A DNA stretch of 64,000 nucleotides from Apostichopus japonicus (GCF_037975245.1 NC_092567.1:8432714-8496713), one strand, 5' to 3'. Positions 11,350 to 23,307 are shown, numbered from the stretch's first letter. Notes: generated by a model from the letters alone, not told the origin. Numbers and translations: made by a program.

Positions 11350-12435
11350 CTTGTAAACATGATATCTCAAGAAGGGTAGTTCGGACCAATATCATATGTA
11401 ATGTGTAGACTTACCACATTGAGTACAAGAAGCCTATTGTTTTTGGTGAAGGTCAAGGGTCATTTGGGGTCATGAGGAGTCAAATTGTAAAAACCTGGTA
11501 AACACAATATTTCAAGAAAGGAAGGTCGGACCAACTTCATATTTGGTGAGCTTAAATTCACATTGAGTACAAGAATCCTATTGTTTTTGGTGGGGGTCAA
11601 AAGTCATTTGAGGTCACCAAGGATCAAATTGTGAAAAACCTTGTAAACATGATATCTCAAGATGGGAAGCATGGGCATACCTCATATCTGATGTGTAGAA
11701 GTACCCAATTAAGTCAAAGAAGCCTATTGTTTATGGTGGAGGTGAAAGGTCATTTGGGGTCACTAGGGGTCAAATTGTGAAAACCTTGTAAACAAGATAT
11801 GTCAAGAAGGAAAGCATGAACAGACCTCATATTTAATGTGTAGAAGTACCTTATTGATTAAAAGAAGCTCATTTTTTTCGGGGCAGTGTAAGGTCATTTG
11901 GGGTCATCAGAGGTCAAGTTATGAAAACCTTGTAAACACGATATTAGCAGCTTGGGCATATCGCATACTTGGTATGAAGGTGTATAGCATGGAGTGAAAG
12001 AAGCCCATTGATTTTGGTGGAGCTCAAGGTTCACTTGGGGAAAACAGGTCTAATCGTGGAAGCTTTGTAAACATGATCTTGCAAGAAGGGAATCTTGGAC
12101 AAGTTAAGAAGCCTATTATTGTTTTTGGTGGAGGTCTAAGGTCATACGAAGACAACAAATGTCAAACATTTACTTCACTCCCCTCTTACCTGTCTCTCTA
12201 CACTAACACACCTTCCTAACATAATATCATGAGGGAAGCTTGGACAGATCGCATATTTGGTATGTAATTGTACAACTTTGGGCGGAGGTCAGTGGTCGTT
12301 TGAGCTCACCAGGTGTCAAATTGTGAGACCCATGTTTTACACAATATTTCAACAAGGACAGATGTCATATTTAGTATCTTGATGTATCTATCACATTTAG
12401 TACAAGATGCCTGTTGTTGAGGTGAATGGTAATCA
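11350..12435 (+). repeat. Intronic tandem array, period about 144 bp
   Basis: Units repeat the order TTGTAAACATGATATCTCAAG, CATATTTGGTGTGTAGAAGT, AAGAAGCCTATTGTTTTTGG, GGTCATTTGGGGTCA. Anchors at about 11353, 11497, 11641, 11786, 11929 and 12065 give the period; later units are more degraded. It sits wholly in the intron between the membrane exon and the basic exon. Confidence 0.9.
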
Positions 12436-12649
12436 TTACATGTTAAATGTCAGGACAGCCTCTGTCATTGTGACTTTTTTTTTTTCCACATCACACTGCT
12501 TTTCACTGTATTACTAAGTTCAAGTGTGTTGTACACCCTCACTGTACATGATGTCAGATTCATGAAGAAAACTGCTAATGTTACATCATCGAAACCACAA
12601 TGCATCTTTGCATTCTGGTTAATTAACCTTACATAAATTATTCCTGCAG

Positions 12650-12696
12650 TGTTAAACTTCCGAAAGAGGCGGAGGAAAATTGTGGAAGACGAAGAG
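12650..12696 (+). CDS. Basic juxtamembrane exon
   Basis: Acceptor TTCCTGCAG and donor GAAGAG/GTAAGA define 47 bases. With the carried G it reads VLNFRKRRRKIVEDEE. The RKRRRK cluster directly after the membrane helix fits a stop-transfer anchor facing the cytoplasm. It ends on a complete codon. Confidence 0.7.
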
Positions 12697-13325
12697 GTAA
12701 GACCGTTATATCTGAAAATATAAATAAGATCAAGGGAAACAAAATAAAGCTGTTAAACATACTGTAACGCTAATTCAGTCTAAGATTCCGGGGCACTTAA
12801 ATATTCCCTACTGAGGACTGGTGGTGGTATGGAAACAAACGCGGCTTGGATGGTAGTATGTTACAGTAGTAAGGACGAGCCTTTAATCTTGTTGTAACAT
12901 GCAAAGAATATAACACATAGATAAACTTTAGTAAAGAAACACGCGCTGAGATTTCGTAATCTATTACTTTAATCAGTCACGGTACATACCATATAGAAAT
13001 GGTTACAAACGTGTCACTTGTCTGATGATCACCAAACACGTGGGAAACTCAGAGACTGCACATGATTAAACACAATATACTATATTAACTTGCACTACCT
13101 CTATTTACTGAGCATTTTTGATGCCGGAAGTGAACAACTGAATTAATCGACACACATAATATGTTGCAACAACAAGTTAACATTATACTCATTTGAAATA
13201 ACATTCCTTCCAATGGATAGATTCATGTTGTAATAGATATAAGTAATACATGCAACTGTCAGGAAATCCTTTCCCTACCAGTTTTGTGTTGAGAATAACA
13301 TGTACATTACGATCTTCCCTGCAGC
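12697..13325. other. Intron without recognised features
   Basis: AT-rich sequence; no repeat or exon is evident before the dispersed segment that starts near 13326. Confidence 0.5.
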
Positions 13326-13665
13326 AAATACCACCCATTCCCCCTGTTCTTAGCCAAAAACAGGGAAGATTAAATATTTACCTGAGTTGGTAATGCTAGC
13401 CATACTGAACTCTCCTCTGCACAAATTCATGATTAAAGAAACACAGTGTATTTTGTCAGTGGTCAAGCCAAACTTGTCTTCACACACAGGAAAGTAGTAC
13501 TGGCCATTAGAGCACTCGTGTTTGCAATCATACAGGTGACTGGTCAACTCAAGGATGAATCCTAATGACAGTATTTGGGTTAGTTTATGCTATCAAGTAA
13601 CAAATTATTAAGGCTTGAGTGAATTTGGAGAGGACAGTTTTTCTTTAGGCAAGCTTGACTGCCAT
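13326..13665 (-). repeat. Dispersed segment, copy 1, carrying an antisense exon
   Basis: About 340 bases match 26693-27040 in the same orientation, with shared words such as GAGTTGGTAATGCTAGCCAT, AAAGTAGTACTGGCCAT and TATGCTATCAAGTAACAAAT. The part with best coding character is described separately on the minus strand. Confidence 0.85.
13382..13547 (-). CDS. Candidate cysteine-rich exon, antisense in an intron
   Basis: On the minus strand an open frame is bounded by an AG (CCTTGAG) and a GTAAAT donor, 166 bases in all. It reads LTSHLYDCKHECSNGQYYF, then PVCEDKFG, HCVSLIM, NLCRGEFSMAS and ITNS. Five cysteines lie in about 55 residues. The second genomic copy (26747-26909) keeps the same frame over most of its length but has a stop, so the segment looks protein-derived. 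I do not recognise the domain. It may be an exon captured by a duplicated or mobile segment; no neighbouring exons of the same strand are evident. Confidence 0.4.
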
Positions 13666-13858
13666 GTAGACTCTGAGTACATTTATATAAGAATAAGGTA
13701 CAACCTATGGTTACTTAGCAACATCAAACATATTATGTTATCTTGTATCCTATTTAATAGAAAATGTTAATTAGTCAAATTATTTGCAAATAGTGACTTC
13801 ATATTAATAATTTTATTAATAATATGTTTGAAAGTATCATTACCTCTCTCTTGTTTAG

Positions 13859-13892
13859 ATGTTGCCCAAGACTAAGACTCACCGCACACCTG
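13859..13892 (+). CDS. Linker exon between membrane region and NACHT
   Basis: Acceptor CTCTCTTGTTTAG and donor CCTG/GTAAGT bound 34 bases, entered on a full codon, reading MLPKTKTHRTP with one base carried over. It connects in frame to the NACHT exon if that begins at 14546, giving HRTPEEEQF. It is short, lysine-rich and unstructured. Confidence 0.6.
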
Positions 13893-14154
13893 GTAAGTCT
13901 GATGTACAAGTTATTGCAAGCTGAGTGCAGTGAATGCTGCAAACAATACCTTCAATTGCTTTAAGATACTGTTAAATACCAAGCATAAATTAAAATAAAT
14001 TTCAACATACATATCCTCTACAAATGATAATGTATAATAATGTACCTGATTCCAGTGACTTTATTGCTGTCATATCAAATTCATGTTATGATAACTTTAC
14101 CAAATGGGGATATATAAATGACACAATAATTTCACGGTTCCTTTTGTATTTCAG

Positions 14155-14177
14155 TATTTATGGTTTATGAAAATAAG
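14155..14177 (+). CDS. Optional 23-base micro-exon
   Basis: A TATTTCAG acceptor and AATAAG/GTATGA donor bound 23 bases reading VFMVYENK with the carried base. If used, the NACHT exon must start at 14548 through the second AG of a CAGAG acceptor to stay in frame. If skipped, the NACHT exon starts at 14546 with the stronger acceptor. Skipping seems slightly more likely. Confidence 0.3.
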
Positions 14178-14545
14178 GTATGAACATTCTGATTACATCA
14201 GAATGCGTCCCACTTCAGATAACAGTTATGACCCAATGATGACTCTCAAATGGTCTGAGCCAAGAATTTTTTTTTTTTACACATCTTTGCCAAATGTTGG
14301 AATCGATTGTCTCTTTGCAATTAAAGCAGCTGTTCAAATAACCATTTAGTTTGAGAACGAATCTAAAGTTAAGCAATTCAATTAACATATCAAGACATTT
14401 TCTACAACAAAATTTGGTTGAGCAGCTACCAATAATGACATTCCAATTAAAAAAAAAATACTTTCATCTGACCATTTTCATTATTGAATTTGTTCCTGAT
14501 ATAAAATAAGATTGTCACTAATCACACTTTTCTGGTTTCCTACAG

Positions 14546-16029
14546 AGGAGGAACAATTCATCAAGGAACTAAAGGCAAAGTATGAGATACTTTATCACTC
14601 CATACAACCATTGCCTTACATCAGAGACAGAATGTATTGTGTTGATAAAGTATATGTTTATAGCGGCATTGAACGGTTAGTTCAACAAGCACATGGAAAC
14701 AACATGTGGAAACTTTTAGAGTCACATCATGAACTACTAAAGAAACCTGAGAATTGTGGTAGGCAAATTATAGAGGGCAAACCTGGATCCGGAAAATCAA
14801 CACTGACACTACAGCTTGCATACGATTGGTGCCGAAGAGTTCCAAAATCCCCTTTAAGTAACGTACCGGTACTTATTTACCTGCGGCTAAGACAACTGAG
14901 AGGGGTGAAGTCAATATACAAAGCAATACGGCGTTTTATATTACCCAGAGACTCAGATCTGAGTGAGGTTATAGTGGAATCAATCATAAAGAATTGTTCA
15001 GGTGTATTGGTTATTTTGGATGGATTTGACGAATACCCTGATAAAGACGATCAAGAGACTGATATTTCTCTTATCCTTCGGAGAGAAATGTTGCAGGATA
15101 TAGACGTCATTCTGACTACCAGGCCTTTCTACTTACCGAAAGAATTTGCACTGCGTAGTGATCGAATACGTTTAACAGGTTTCAACGAGGACATCCGAGA
15201 TCAATATATTCGGAAAGCAGTTGTACACGGTGACGAACAAGCTGCCAGGGAAATAATACTTAAACTCCAAGGAAACCCTCTACTTGGTGACTTGTGTCAA
15301 GTTCGTTTGTTGTTTGTTTTGTTTGCTCACATGAGCCACGAGAACAAAGACTTGAAGACATTCAAATCCATTACTAGCTTCTTTCGTAATGTGATAGCTT
15401 GCTTACAAAGTCATTTGATGAACAAACCAATTGAAAAGGTATGTTTTGACTTAAAACAGGATGAGTTGAACAAGGTTGCTTTTGAGGCATTGAGCAGTAG
15501 AAACCAACTGATTGTGTGGGATAGTACTTCCCTGAGAAAACGACTTGGGGATGACTTTTATGAGCAGTATCTTAAAACTGGAATATTTTTTGAGGAAGAA
15601 ATACTGACTGGTGATCAATTTCTCTACAAAAAGGAAGTCAGATTCTTCCACAAATTGTTCTGTGAGTGGTATGCTGCCCAATACATTGCTGATTATCTAT
15701 CTCAAGAATCTTCAACCTCTGCCACAACAGAGAGCCAGAGTGTAGCTGAACTGCTCCGTTATTTGGATCCCTTTGAACTTCACTATGTTTACAGATTTGC
15801 CTGTGGTCTTAATAAGACTGCTTCGGGTAAAATTGTAAATTATCTGCAAAACAACCTTAAACATAAAAAGTTTGCTATGATGTGTATGCTGGAACAAGAC
15901 TATAAAAGTGAGAATATTGTTGATGCAATCACAAAGTTGGCCTCTAAAGTGGTCCACGTACATGGCGATGACAGTCAACTACATCAGAGATCTACTTTAC
16001 AAGTTTTGGAATTTGCGAGTGCAACACAG
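14546..16029 (+). CDS. NACHT ATPase exon of the receptor
   Basis: This 1.48-kb exon starts after TTTCCTACAG and ends at CAG/GTGAAG, encoding about 494 residues. The N-terminal part (about 75 residues) is a charged region including YEILYHSIQPLPYIRD. Then come Walker A GKPGSGKST (14776-14802), Walker B VLVILDGFDEYPD (about 15004-15042), sensor ILTTRP (about 15109-15126) and a GNPLL motif around 15274, the standard NACHT order. The rest is helical and matches the winged-helix and spacer part of NLRs. The last 45 residues (ENIVDAITKL to STLQVLEF) are homologous to the 20066 exon and open the first repeat cassette. NACHT modules bind and hydrolyse ATP and oligomerise on ligand sensing. The long frame extends to a TAA at 16036-16038, but the donor before it joins in frame to 17950. 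Key catalytic motifs are intact. Confidence 0.9.
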
Positions 16030-16139
16030 GTGAAGTAATTTTCTTTCACTGCAATCAAGACATATTCCCTCAGGTTTGTGGTCATGTGGTCACGTTCTTG
16101 TACTGTTACTGTATATACAATAGAATTATAATCAGTGTG

Positions 16140-16260
16140 TCCTTATACTGTACCTACAAAAAACAGTGCAAAACTTCCAGCCTCCACCGGGATTTGAACC
16201 TTTGCCCTCTCATGTACTTAAGTGCTTGGTTTATATTTCTGCCAAGTCCTGTTTTGATTT
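16140..16260 (-). repeat. tRNA-like SINE fragment
   Basis: On the minus strand GGTTCAAATCCCGGTGGAGG is a good match to a tRNA internal B box (GGTTCRANNCC). I do not see a convincing A box or a full cloverleaf, so this is more likely a tRNA-derived SINE remnant than a tRNA gene. Confidence 0.45.
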
Positions 16261-16879
16261 TTCCAGTTTGCGCTGCATTTCTTGAAAGTTATATAATAGC
16301 AATCAATTCATGAGATCAGATTCCCAACTGTATACATATCTTCAGAGGTTGAATCCCAAATAATGACCTAATGACCATAGGAACGTAAACAATTTCAAAT
16401 GGGCACTAACAACACTCAGTGTCGATGTCGTTACCAAGAGTGTCACTTGATTTATTGCTTTCATGTGGCCATACTGCCAGTAATAAATGAACACACTATG
16501 ACTTGGACAATTCAAACCTTGAAAATATTTGAATAAGTTGTGTGGTCCCCTTTACTGCAAAAAACTAAAAGTAAAACGCAATGATTTATGCAGTAGCGTT
16601 TCACTGCCATGGTAAGCTACTGTTGAAATGTCATTTTGACCTCACAGTGTAATTGTATGGTCTAAAGTAAAGTATAATATATTGATATTCATCATAAAAT
16701 TACAATAAAATAAAATGGACTACAGTTTCTCAAAAATAGGTTAAAAAAAGTTATCTATGTATCATACAACTCAAAGTTTTAATACTTGTAGGTAAAAACC
16801 GTTCTGTCCGCATACGTAGGATCGTGTAAAATCTTTGTGGTTTCATGTAAAAATCAAAGAGAGGGTGATCGGAATCCTC

Positions 16880-17870
16880 GACTATAGAAGAAGCACACTG
16901 ACATATTATACGATCAATAAAATCATCCGTGATGGTACAGTAGAATACAACTTGATAGATTTATTCAAGTAGTCTAATTGTCCTTTAGAACAGGATGATA
17001 ACCAAACTGGGCCACAGTACACAAGGAAGGACAACACCATTGTCTGAAAAAGCCAAAGCTGCTTATCAAAATCTAAACCAAAGCCGGGGAGCCTACGAAT
17101 ACAATATAATCTCTGTTTAGCTTTTGATGCCATATTGTTCACATGGGTATTCCAAGTAAGCGAGCTGCTGAAGGTTAATCCAAGATATTTAAAATCTGAT
17201 ACAACCTCAATCACATTATTGTCAATGTACAATGGGGCATGACTTTGCACTGCACGAAAATCAACAATCATTTCCTTGGTTTTCTTACCATTAATAAGCA
17301 TATAATTATCCTTGCACCAATTCACAGTATACTCTATGGCTGCGAATAATTTGTTAGACACTGTGGGTTTTTATCGGTGCACATCCCAATTATGGCAATA
17401 TCGTCTGCATACTTCAAGATATAAACATGTCATAATATGAGACTAATGAATCAGTGTAAATTTCAAAAAGTAATGGGGACAAGCAACAACCCTGTGGAAC
17501 ACCAGTGTTATTAACGAGAGTATCACTGTTGACACTGTTACAGTGAACGAACTGTGTGTGATCAAACAGGAAATTATAAAGTAGTATAATTACATTGTCA
17601 CTGACATACACCTTCATAATGTCCAGTAATTTAGAACAGCAAATGGTATTAAATGCAGAACTGAAGTCCATAAACAAATCTTTGCATAATTACTAGGAGT
17701 GTCCACATGTTGATGTAGAATAGTGTCCAGAAGCAGGCAGGCATCCTCCGTCGATCTGCCACTGCGATATGCGAATTGGTAATTTGTCCAGTGATGGAAT
17801 ACAGTTCAATATAAGAAGTTTCTCGAAACACTTCATTTAAACACTGGTCTAACTCAATTACATAAAACCC
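16880..17870 (-). mobile_element. Broken non-LTR retrotransposon (LINE) reverse transcriptase
   Basis: Read on the minus strand from high to low coordinates, the order is FAYRSGRSTEDACLLLD (about 17785-17700), MDFSSAFNTI (about 17677-17640), NTGVPQGCCLSPLLF (about 17510-17460), KYADDIAIIG (about 17412-17380) and CKDNYMLINGKKTKEM with the DFKYLGLTF block further on. These are reverse-transcriptase motifs of CR1/Jockey-like LINEs, including the YADD catalytic box. Two frame breaks (near 17680 and 17420-17430) and the missing endonuclease show a dead, 5'-truncated copy. It lies antisense in the intron between the NACHT exon and the first leucine-rich exon. Confidence 0.8.
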
Positions 17871-17949
17871 TCCATCCGTTCATAATGTAGCATGATTCTT
17901 TAACTAGAGGATAACTACAATACATTAACCTTGTTCATTTCTCTAACAG

Positions 17950-18167
17950 ATTACCATAGCTTGCCTACACCTGACCATGGCCTTCAAGGAGTGTGATGGA
18001 TACACTATTTTACTCCAATCTGGCCTCTCTCTCTGTCCGTTAGTGACAGTAGAAAAGATACACATAGAGACTGAGAAGGAGGGAAATGAACCGTATGCAA
18101 TATCAGAGATACAGTTAACAAACATCTTCTGTTTTGCGCTTCGTTGTCAGTCTGTTAAGGAGCTGTC
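17950..18167 (+). CDS. Leucine-rich exon, cassette 1
   Basis: Acceptor TTTCTCTAACAG and donor CTGTC/GTAAGT define 218 bases, entered on a full codon, with two bases carried out. It encodes about 72 residues including ITIACLHLTMAF, LQSGLSLCPLVTVEKIHIET and CQSVKELS. Spaced leucines and the ending LxxL split by the intron fit a leucine-rich-repeat unit. The 22579 exon has the same phases and pattern (IPIFHLELL, LQLSCPVSLKKLSIDT, SQLLEKLM), so the two are paralogous. Confidence 0.75.
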
Positions 18168-18922
18168 GTAAGTTGAATCTCATGTTTTTGTTATCATACT
18201 ACAGTTTGTACAGGTCTACAAATATTCCCTCTTGTTACATTTAAAATAACTGATTTACCAAAGTAATGATGATAAACACAGAGCTCTGACAAAACTGGTA
18301 TTAGAAATGATGTATCATCAAGAAATACATTGTAATTGGAAATTTTAGTGTTACAATCATGAAAAAAGATGAGTTGTTTATGTTGGTGTGACTAGCCATC
18401 ACAGTATTAATTATAACAAAAAGAAACAATGACAGTTGTGAATTTGGAAGGTACTGTAAGAATCTTTTGCATATATCATTGGGAAAATCTCTTACATAAT
18501 ATGATAAGTATCATCAAAGAGGCCAAGGTGTAATTGAACCCAACAAATTTCTTCATGAATTTTGGAGGATTTAATCAGTAATGTGGTAGTATGAGAAACG
18601 GAAGACAACATACTGTGCTTGGAATTATATTACATACAAGTCTATTTTACAATCTATCTGATTGCACACCAATTCCTTTCATGGACTCCTAGCACGACCT
18701 AAGGACGAGCCTAAACATACTGTACATTACACTATTACCTTCCTGCAGTTATGGGCTCATTTGCTCATATTAAACAGCAAAATGATGTCCACATTAAGGT
18801 GCTTCGATTCCAATCATTTTGAAGCACTTCCTAATCATTTCCTATATGGAATTGGCTTCATAGCAAGACTGTTTTGCTATCTTTCTCTCATGTTGGTTTG
18901 TTTCTTCCTTTCTACTTCAAAG

Positions 18923-18999
18923 GTTCAGTGAATGTCTGCTGCCTCTTTCACCCTCTCAAGAGTCTATCAATGCAGAGATGATATCTAGGAAAATAAAAA
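18923..18999 (+). CDS. Leucine-rich exon, cassette 1, second part
   Basis: Seventy-seven bases after CTACTTCAAAG and before GTAACT. With two carried bases it reads S-FSECLLPLSPSQESINA then EMISRKIK, with one base left. The paralogous exon at 23308 is also exactly 77 bases and reads M-FLFCLLPQSIAAEDIPS then ILKSRKVK, with one base left. Identical length and phase plus the shared CLLP and SRK words make this exon real despite its weak acceptor. Confidence 0.7.
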
Positions 19000-19529
19000 G
19001 TAACTATCGATTCTGTCAGTATTGGTTGATAATTTGATTAAATCTAGTCATCAAGGAGTTGATATGAGAGATAATATATTGTAACATTTTCAGTAGAAGT
19101 GCAAAAAGCAGATTGTAAGCCTTTGGTAAAAGCAAGAATGATGCAAAAGTAGAAAATATGACAAAATAAATTGCTTTGTCAGGAGGATTACATTGATTTC
19201 AGGAGCAGTTAGTGTTAACCGCCTAAATGATTTGTCCTGCTCGACACATTCCTTTGGTACAAGCTACTGTAATGGCAATGTTATTAACCTATCTATACTT
19301 AGGATATTTGTTTAAGAACATTGCTTTAAGTCTAAACACTGAAATCGTGTCGTTTTAAATCAAGCCATATTTATTGGATGAAAAGCACCAAATTCAAAGT
19401 TAGGTCTTAAGTGTTCCATTTTTAGTGTAGAGGTATCCGTTTCATTTATGTGAAAAAGTTAATTCCTCTCCTTCATAAATCCTAAAATGTCTTTAAATTT
19501 AACATATTTTTACATACTTGTCATCATAG

Positions 19530-19582
19530 TATACTGGCGAGACTACGGTTACAGCCTGAATCTCCATTCTGGTGATTGGGAG
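19530..19582 (+). CDS. Cassette 1 closing exon
   Basis: After CTTGTCATCATAG, with one carried base, it reads IYWRDYGYSLNLHSGDWE and exits at GAG/GTATGA on a full codon. The equivalent exon in cassette 2 (24971) reads VTWLPYDSGKIY then DLNLESGRWM. The shared LNLxSGxW ending and identical phases show the duplication. This exon restores phase 0 so that the 20066 exon can follow. Confidence 0.7.
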
Positions 19583-20065
19583 GTATGATTCTTTTGTTTT
19601 TAGTTGCCAGGGCTTTTTGTTATTGTGTACGTGTCCATTAGTGCAGAACAAGTTGGAAGTACAGTAGTGTAAATGCCGACAACCACTAGACAACGACAGA
19701 GATCGTGACATAGCTTAGGGAATATAATGTGAAGTTCTAGATTGTGGAAACAATATTTAAAATATGAGTTGGTCATTGGACATTTTTGATTACTAATTAA
19801 TTCAGATCATTAATCAACTGAAGATACTCAAGGAAACCTTGTATGACGTTTCTTTTCTATTGAGAGTATTTTGAACTTTTCTGTACATAGTGATAAGTCT
19901 GGTAGTATGAAAAGGACGTTTTGCTGGATGTGTTTTGGACTTATTTTCATAACAATGGATTTTCTTTAAGCTATAGTAATACCAATGATGCTACAATTAG
20001 AATAGTAAAAAAAAGTAAAAACAGAAAGATAAGTTTACACTGCTTCATTTTGTGTTTATTTTCAG

Positions 20066-20185
20066 GTTGATAATATCAATATTATTGAGTCACTGTGTTC
20101 AGAGAGGTTACAGATCTGGACTAAAGATAGTAAATTACAACAGAATTGTACTTTGCAGCTACTGAAGAACGCATCTAACAATGAT
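20066..20185 (+). CDS. Cassette 2 opening exon
   Basis: TTATTTTCAG acceptor and GAT/GTAAGT donor bound 120 bases in phase 0. The 40 residues include VDNINIIESLCSERL and CTLQLLKNASNND. They align with the last part of the NACHT exon (ENIVDAITKL and STLQVLEFASATQ). The helical segment before each leucine-rich block has thus been duplicated along with it. Confidence 0.75.
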
Positions 20186-22578
20186 GTAAGTCAGTAGTCT
20201 AATATCAAAATACCTATGATGGACTAGATATGTCAAAATACATCATCCCCATTATGTACTAGATATGTCATCCCCATTATGTTATTAAGTGTTTTATGAA
20301 GAAACGATAGTATCATTTTGCATTTAGCAGTCAAATTATTTGAAAAATTTGATTCATTGTCTACAATAGTGTTACGAATGCAGGATTTTGCATCCAGAAC
20401 GCAAAGTTCCAGAGATGGACGCAAACACTTCACATTGCGTCCTGCGGATCGAAACCCTAAGTACACACACTCAGAACTAGGCCTATATGCAAAACATAAC
20501 AAAACAAATTTTTGAATGAATATCTTTTGAATGAACATTATTTTTCAAACCTCAGGATAACTAAATTTTCTTCCAATCATTCTGATGATGGAATTTGTCT
20601 TAAATCAAATAAATCATAGCAATCAACCACAAGGTACGGAGTTATAACTCCGTACCTTGTTATAACAACATTTACATTACAGAGTTTTACATGCAAACAA
20701 TAGTCATGGTTCTTTTCCAAACTTCCCATGATCTGATTGGCTAATAGTTCCTTACCCATTACCTGGAAACATTCTTGTGTCTGTAGTGCTCAATGAACAC
20801 AAATTATGTAAATTAACAACAATATAACATTACTTTCCTGTGTAGAGATGACAATGTGTGTGCTATAAGTTATCATATGTGTGCACTCAAATATCATAAC
20901 ATTAGGCCCTGTAGACAGTCATGGTATGAAATTTTGATTGGATTTTTTCTACGATATCACGTAATATTTGAGTCATTGTTTTGATCAAAAAAATTGTGAG
21001 TTGAGACAAGTTAGGAATTTTGTAGGAACCTAACATCTCGGAAACTTAAAAAATTATTTTCACCTCACAGTACGTTTGTTCTCTCCTCATTGAGAGTTGC
21101 TCAAGTAATATACATTCATACCGCATTACTTTCTTTGTTGCAAAGGTTTTCGCACTGTCTTTGACCATGTGCCCCACTGATTTTTTTTTCTTGTGCAACA
21201 TTCATACATTGTCAAAAGTAGCTATTGAAGCTTGAGTTTTTATTGGACTTTGTTTGAAGAGTTATTTGCATACTGTAAGGGGCAATGGGTCGGAACTGGC
21301 CGGGGTTGGGCCAACTTGCCAATGGTGGTTGAGGAAAGGGAAATCTTTGTTCAATTTTAAATAAAACTTATGAATAACATTGCATTGGTTAACTGTTAAT
21401 GGTAACTTACGACAGGGCTTCATAAAAGTTGTGAGCAAGTAGTTCTAGGCCTTTAGGGATGTGTTATTGTGTCGTCGAGATCTATTTATATTTTCTACAA
21501 AATTTAAGGGGCTCAATAAAATGAGTTAAACATGCAGTGTTTTTACTTTTACATGTTCTCTCTAAGCACTCCTATTACTTAACATGAATTTCCAACATTC
21601 ACAGCATATTCATAGCCTATAACATTTCACACACGCTTTAAAGGAAGTTGTTTACCATGCAGTAGTATGGATTGTGTGATCTAGGAAAGCATATATGGTA
21701 ACAAGTCTACGTCATTTTTTGGTGTATAATAGTTACAGGTTTATCATTTGATGATTTTTTGTGCATGGCATAGACCTATCACTATAGGCTTCTTGTTGTG
21801 CACAAGCCAGTGTGCTTTCAGGGGTCATTATAGCTCAGTATTATGTGTTCCTGTAGAGGTATTTTACTTTGCATTTTTCATGGAGGACTACAGGGACGCA
21901 AGTTTTTCTGAGCGGACTCAAACGCTGTTAAACTTTTAATCCTAGTAACCATACTGGTCTTCGTTCACAGTGTACTAACTTTCACGCTAAGTGTACACAT
22001 AAGATAATCATATCATAATGAACTATTTTTCCAAGGAGTACTCCAGCTAGTGGCACACATAACACAAGATGATTTAAAGATTACATATCACTCTGTAGTG
22101 ACAATACATCTATAATTCAAAAGGTGTGTGGTTTGACACAATAACAACAGGACGTTTAACATAACTAATTCATATGAAGACATTTTCTCACTACATTCCT
22201 AGTCTAACAGTCCATATTTTATCCTGGTTATTATTCATACATCAGTCATTTTGCCCATTTTATGTTTCATGCATTAATTCACTTTAGTGTTACTGTCTTT
22301 TTTATACATTGTGTTCTATGTTAGATAAAGAAGTTTGATCAACCCATATTAAAAATGGTGAAGAAAAATGTTGTTTCTGTTAACATTAATGTGAGATTTC
22401 AATAAACAAACTTGAGCCTAATCGTAATAATGCGAGGAGTGGATTTATGCTAGTATTAAGATGGATAAGTGATACCTTCAGGAAAGTTACTGGCCACAGT
22501 TGGTTATAATCGTATAAATAATCGATATAGCTCTAAATCATTTCAATGTTGATTGGATCGTATGTTACCTTCCTTCAG
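20186..22578. other. 2.4-kb intron with a perfect palindrome
   Basis: AT-rich and without recognised elements except the 32-base palindrome at 20629-20660. The overlapping open frames near 20233-20538 on both strands show no domain and no splice context. Confidence 0.5.
20629..20660. repeat. Perfect 32-bp palindrome
   Basis: ACAAGGTACGGAGTTA is followed at once by its exact reverse complement, with no spacer. It could extrude as a cruciform or fold as a hairpin in the pre-mRNA. Confidence 0.9.
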
Positions 22579-22787
22579 ATCCCCATCTTCCATCTGGAGC
22601 TTCTACAATCCTTCTCCAAGGCTGATTCTGGTAACATCATCCTCTGTTCAGGGCTACAATTGTCCTGTCCTGTGTCATTAAAGAAGCTATCGATAGATAC
22701 ATATGAGGAGGGAAGAGAACTAACAGAGACAGAGGTTGTTGGCATATTGATGTTTGCACAACATTCACAGCTATTGGAAAAGCTAAT
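22579..22787 (+). CDS. Leucine-rich exon, cassette 2
   Basis: Acceptor TACCTTCCTTCAG and donor CTAAT/GTGAGT bound 209 bases, entering in phase 0 and leaving two bases. It contains IPIFHLELLQSF, LQLSCPVSLKKLSIDT and SQLLEKLM. It is nine bases shorter than its cassette 1 partner at 17950 and keeps the same leucine spacing at the end. Confidence 0.8.
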
Positions 22788-23307
22788 GTGAGTATTTCAA
22801 TGAATATCGTATCTTAGTAATGCGTACCTAGATACCACTTTCACACTTTATATAGGCATAAATACAGTACTTACAAAGTTTTATCACTATTTGCCAAGTG
22901 GAAAGATACTCTCACAGGACAGAACTTTATTGTTTCTGTATTGAGTATTTACAGACCCATTTTTTACCTTCGCCTTGTTTGTTAAACTCTACATTTGGAT
23001 CGTGATGAGTGGTGCTTTGTTTGGGTTAGTTGTCATTTTAGGGACTTGGCAGAAAATAAGATATATTTCAAATATTTTGCAAAACAAATGCTTTATCATT
23101 GAATGACTTTCCTTCTAATGAATAGCTTTATCATTGTTTATATATGATATACAGGTTAGCTTTATCGTCTGTGTTATTGTCAATGCTTTACTCGTTCAGG
23201 TCATTGACAGTGATCGTCTGAAAAATTTACCAAAAATAAAATCGGATAACTTTTTGTGAATTGTGATCAGGCAATTGACCGACTCATGGTTCTGCATTAT
23301 TTCACAG

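Noticed and set aside
16030-16038. Reading the NACHT exon straight through to the TAA as the protein's end
   Set aside because: CAG/GTGAAG is a usable donor, and the next exon joins in frame and continues the duplicated cassette pattern. A short isoform ending here remains possible but is less supported.
16140-16260. A functional tRNA gene
   Set aside because: Only a B-box-like word is present; no complete cloverleaf or A box could be drawn.
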